From positions 8,984-72,983 of the forward strand of contig JAHJQQ010000028.1 of assembly GCA_018819175.1 (NCBI GenBank): DNA of 64,000 bases. The letters are read 5' to 3'. The DNA is from Gammaproteobacteria bacterium. GTDB taxonomy: Bacteria > Pseudomonadota > Gammaproteobacteria > Thiohalobacterales > Thiohalobacteraceae. The position numbers and the translations under genes were made by a program. The notes below the pieces were generated by a model, which was not told the origin of the DNA, searched no databases, and was given only the letters and a program-made list of their open reading frames with translations. The first letter of the stretch is position 1. Each line of letters begins with the position of its first letter. Positions 61,508-64,000 of this stretch are shown piece by piece.

Positions 61508-62861
61508 ACGCATTCTAGTGGTAGACGATGAGGCCAAGATGCGCCGCCTGTTGGAGATGGCGCTCACCGGCATGGGTCATGAGATCGTGCAGGCCGAAGA
61601 CGGCATCGCCGCACTGGAGGCCTGCGACGAGGCGCCCTTTGATCTCATCCTGACCGATTTGCGGATGCCGCGCATGGACGGTATGGACCTGCTGCGCACG
61701 CTGCGCGAGCGCGGCGACGATGCACCCGTCATCGTACTGACCGCCTTTGCCACCATCGAATCCGCCGTCGAGGCCATGAAGCTCGGCGCGTGCGATTACA
61801 TCATCCGCCCCATCGAAGTGAAAGCCTTGGAACTGGCGGTCAACCGCGCGCTGGACCTGGGCAGCATGCGCCGGGAAAATCGATTTCTGCGCAATGAGGT
61901 CGAACGCGGCTGGGGAGAATTCATCGGCAACAGTCCGAAAATGCAGGCGCTCTATCGACTCATCCAGCAGGCCGCACCGGCCCGCAGCAATGTGTTCATC
62001 GTCGGTGAAACCGGTACCGGCAAGGAACTCGTCGCGCGCGCATTGCATCATGCGTCAGGACGTAGCGGCCTGTTCGTACCGATCAATTGCGCGGCCATCC
62101 CTGCGGATTTGCTGGAGAGTGAATTGTTCGGCCACCAGAAGGGCGCCTTTACCGGTGCCATGCGCGATCGGATCGGCAAATGCGAACTCGCCAGCGGCGG
62201 CACCATTTTTCTGGACGAGATCACGGAAATGCCGGTCGCGCTACAGGCCAAACTGTTGCGCGTGATTCAAGAAGGCACCATCGAACGTCTCGGTGCGCAG
62301 CATTCGATCAAGGTCGATCTGCGCATAGTGGCGGCCACCAATCGCGATCCGCAGCAGGCTGTCGATCAGAACGCCCTGCGCGCCGATCTGTTTTTCCGTT
62401 TGAATGTGGTGCGTATCGACGTGCCACTCCTGCAGGACCGGCCGGAGGACATTCCGATCCTGGCGCAGCACTTTCTGGACAAATACGCCGCCGAACTCGG
62501 CCGCAAGCCACCGCAGCTGAATCCGGACGTCATCAGCCGACTGCTGGAATACAGCTGGCCCGGCAATGTCCGTGAGTTGGAGAACCTGATGGAGCGCGCC
62601 GCCGTGCTCTGCCAGGGTGATCAGGTCACGGAAGATTTTCTGCCCTGGGACATCAAGGATCAGCCGATCGGCATGTCGCAACAGTCCATCGAAGAACCGC
62701 TACCGGAATCCATGGACATGCACACTCAAGTCGAGGCACTGGAGAAAAAACTCATTCAACAGGCGCTTCAACACAGTAATGACAACAAGGCCGCCGCCGC
62801 ACGCCTGCTGCAGATCAGTGAACGCACGCTGTGGTACAAGATCAAACGTTATGAATTGTAA
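61497..62861 (+). CDS. Sigma-54-dependent response regulator (NtrC family)
   Basis: A 454-aa three-domain regulator. Receiver with phospho-acceptor Asp in DLILTDLRMPRMDG; AAA+ domain with Walker A GETGTGKELVARALH, the sigma-54-contact loop KGAFTGA, Walker B GGTIFLDEI and the arginine-finger region; C-terminal Fis-type HTH (NDNKAAAARLLQISERTLWYKIKRY). All key residues look intact. It should activate a sigma-54 promoter in response to the kinase encoded by the overlapping upstream gene. The target may be the divergent porin operon or lie elsewhere. Confidence 0.95.
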   Translation: MDPKRILVVDDEAKMRRLLEMALTGMGHEIVQAEDGIAALEACDEAPFDLILTDLRMPRMDGMDLLRTLRERGDDAPVIVLTAFATIESAVEAMKLGACDYIIRPIEVKALELAVNRALDLGSMRRENRFLRNEVERGWGEFIGNSPKMQALYRLIQQAAPARSNVFIVGETGTGKELVARALHHASGRSGLFVPINCAAIPADLLESELFGHQKGAFTGAMRDRIGKCELASGGTIFLDEITEMPVALQAKLLRVIQEGTIERLGAQHSIKVDLRIVAATNRDPQQAVDQNALRADLFFRLNVVRIDVPLLQDRPEDIPILAQHFLDKYAAELGRKPPQLNPDVISRLLEYSWPGNVRELENLMERAAVLCQGDQVTEDFLPWDIKDQPIGMSQQSIEEPLPESMDMHTQVEALEKKLIQQALQHSNDNKAAAARLLQISERTLWYKIKRYEL

Positions 62862-62989
62862 TCTCTGAGCAGTCTTTGTTGGCTTTGTCAGCAGCAGACT
62901 TCAATCCTGAGATGCCCGTCAAGTCACCACTAAGAAATGACTGCTTGATACTGAAAACAGACGTTTACGTTAGCGAAGGCAAACAGCGG

Positions 62990-63110
62990 GTTCCGACCGT
63001 TCTCGGACTTCCAGAATAAAGCTATTTCGCGGACACTCAACGGCTGCTTCGTGCCAGAAGCAGTCGTTAATGCCTAGTTCAGGGTCCGCTGAAACTACTT
63101 GTTAGCAAGC
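62990..63110 (-). other. Possible degenerate attC-like site downstream of the cyclase-like gene
   Basis: On the minus strand the cassette-like gene ends in GCTAACAAGTAG, as many integron cassettes do. It runs into an imperfect inverted repeat: GCGGAC (about 63092-63087) against GTCCGC (about 63034-63029), with inner arms GACTGCTTC and GAAGCAGCC around TGGCAC. The far end lacks a clear GTTRRRY. This would be the attC of the cassette, but it is weak. Confidence 0.4.
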
Positions 63111-63835
63111 GCTTTGCCGTAAGCTTCAAAATCTACAGTGTTCTTTATGATTTTTTTGACATGCGGATTGTCGGATGGCATGAATGCCTTCGCCGCAGTT
63201 CCCCACTTGCTACGTGACGTCCAGTCGATCACATCGCTTTTCCGGGTAGTATAGGTCCTTACCTCTTCGTGTTTAATTTGAATTGGCAAGTCATATTCTA
63301 TTATTTTTGGCAATCTAATATTTTCAATCCCTTTATCATGCTTCTTTAGCGCCCGCCCTATTTCCTGAATGTGCTTATAAGTATTATTGAAAAAAGACTC
63401 ATCAACTGCCACTCCAGACCATACTTGTTCTTGTTCAAGTTGATATGCTCTCTCGATTGATTCGCCAATTAAAATGTTTCCATCCACTAGAAGTTCGCCA
63501 GCTACAAGAGCTCCTCTTAATGGGGTTGAATTCTCAAATGCTTCAACAAGAACATCTTCGCATAAGCTGGAAATTATGAGGCAATCAAATGGGTTACTAT
63601 TCTTTGAGTAAATGATAATAGTATCTGAGAAAAACGATAGTTTTACACCGTTTCCAGACAAGTCATCCGGGAATATCTCATTATATTCTTTACCCAACCT
63701 CCGAACCGCGATGTCAAGTTGCTTCACGACCAAATTATGGTAGTGGGCCTTAAGTTGATTAACCCCTAACCTTTTTCTAAGGTCGCTAAAGCCCAAGACA
63801 TCAAACATGGCTACAATGCCAATGGTTGGCTCCAT
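63095..63835 (-). CDS. Nucleotide-cyclase-fold-like protein, probable integron cassette gene
   Basis: A 246-aa protein with lower GC and different codon use from all its neighbours (AT-rich third positions). It resembles the large, poorly described group of stand-alone proteins related to the class III nucleotide cyclase fold: IVAMFDVLGFSDL at the start, LSFFSDTIIIYSK, then LRGALVAGELLVDGNILIGESIERAYQLE. The first Asp (FDVLGF) and FSD motif sit where metal-binding aspartates lie in cyclases, but I cannot assign an activity. It is flanked by an attC-like site at 63858-63969, suggesting a mobile cassette. Confidence 0.65.
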   Translation of the reverse strand: MEPTIGIVAMFDVLGFSDLRKRLGVNQLKAHYHNLVVKQLDIAVRRLGKEYNEIFPDDLSGNGVKLSFFSDTIIIYSKNSNPFDCLIISSLCEDVLVEAFENSTPLRGALVAGELLVDGNILIGESIERAYQLEQEQVWSGVAVDESFFNNTYKHIQEIGRALKKHDKGIENIRLPKIIEYDLPIQIKHEEVRTYTTRKSDVIDWTSRSKWGTAAKAFMPSDNPHVKKIIKNTVDFEAYGKALANK

Positions 63836-63857
63836 AAGGCCCCTCGCAGAGTTGAGC

Positions 63858-63969
63858 TGCTAACGTCTCAGTTGAGCCGCCGCACGCAGCCCAAATAAAA
63901 AGGCCCCTTGGAATCCGGGGGCGGTAACCACCCAGGGTTGATGCGGTCGGCTTGAACGTCTTGTTGCAC
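63858..63969 (-). repeat. attC-like integron recombination site
   Basis: Read on the minus strand, the 112-bp segment begins GTGCAACAAGACGTTCAAGC (63969 inward) and ends GGCGGCTCAACTGAGACGTTAGCA (to 63858). It thus has outer AAC/GTT core sites, inner AAGCCG/CGGCT arms offset by an extra base, and an imperfect central hairpin (CCCCCGG facing GGGGCC). This is the layout of chromosomal-integron attC sites. The core heptamers deviate from RYYYAAC/GTTRRRY. The adjacent minus-strand gene starts 23 bases away. Confidence 0.65.
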
Positions 63970-64000
63970 GTTACCACTTACGCCGGCGATCCTGTGTGTA

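Noticed and set aside
1..64000. tRNA or rRNA genes, prophage or complete insertion sequences
   Set aside because: I looked in all larger gaps and saw no tRNA cloverleaf, rRNA segment or transposase gene; a covariance search would be needed to exclude small RNAs.

Overview
The window looks like a chromosome segment of a free-living gammaproteobacterium with moderately high GC. The housekeeping genes (mtgA, rimI, prfC, proS, ilvIHC-psd-pssA, leuA, glgC) are gammaproteobacterial in sequence and order. A VPLPA-CTERM protein, a DsrC-family protein, a type II NADH dehydrogenase and several c-type cytochromes fit an environmental, possibly sulfur- or sediment-associated lineage. I cannot name a genus. 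Many operon gaps are filled with short inverted-repeat elements of at least six families, some nested in one another.

Layout. 0-9.7 kb: ndh, mtgA, small envelope and secreted proteins, a Na/Pi cotransporter-like protein and a large periplasmic-sensor GGDEF/EAL protein. 9.66-30.5 kb: a nitrogen-assimilation island, almost all on the minus strand. It holds nirB, a previously unlisted 51-codon ORF, nirD, a DsrC-like protein, nasA, the nitrate ABC transporter nrtA-nrtB-ATPase, a five-gene electron-transfer operon and nasT. A decayed Ser/Thr kinase, a TPR-methyltransferase and an unknown membrane protein sit inside it. 30.8-37.6 kb: glgC, prfC, a VPLPA-CTERM protein, rimI-udg, leuA. 37.9-43.5 kb: surface and biofilm genes, comprising a TbpB-like secreted protein with a Slam-like outer-membrane protein, a LapG-like protease and a degenerate HD-GYP protein. 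43.8-48.8 kb: ilvI-ilvH-ilvC-psd-pssA. 49.3-53.0 kb: DUF4124, a MIF-like tautomerase, proS, a lytic transglycosylase. 53.3-57.7 kb: a five-gene cluster with a haem-oxygenase-like diiron candidate and an AMP-ligase. 57.9-62.9 kb: porin and binding protein divergent from a sensor kinase/sigma-54 regulator pair. 63.1-64.0 kb: a low-GC gene next to an attC-like site, probably an integron cassette.

The most interesting system is the operon at 24.9-29.7 kb. Its first gene fuses a NirB-like FAD domain and a BFD-type [2Fe-2S] domain to a membrane domain with two H-X13-H pairs, the ferric-reductase/NOX two-heme pattern. It is followed by an 11-heme cytochrome c, a Tll0287-like heme lipoprotein, a c5-like lipoprotein and a globin. 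Together they look like an NAD(P)H-to-periplasm electron conduit.

The leader of this operon and the leader of nrtA carry the same RNA arrangement: two hairpins with A1/G4 loops whose second stem competes with a U-tailed terminator. This is the ANTAR-protein (NasT) antitermination signal. Sigma-54 promoters with GG-N10-GC spacing precede nasT, nrtA and nirB, and an NtrC-like palindrome lies upstream of nrtA. The conduit is therefore probably part of the nitrogen/nitrate regulon. Its terminal electron acceptor is not evident from sequence.
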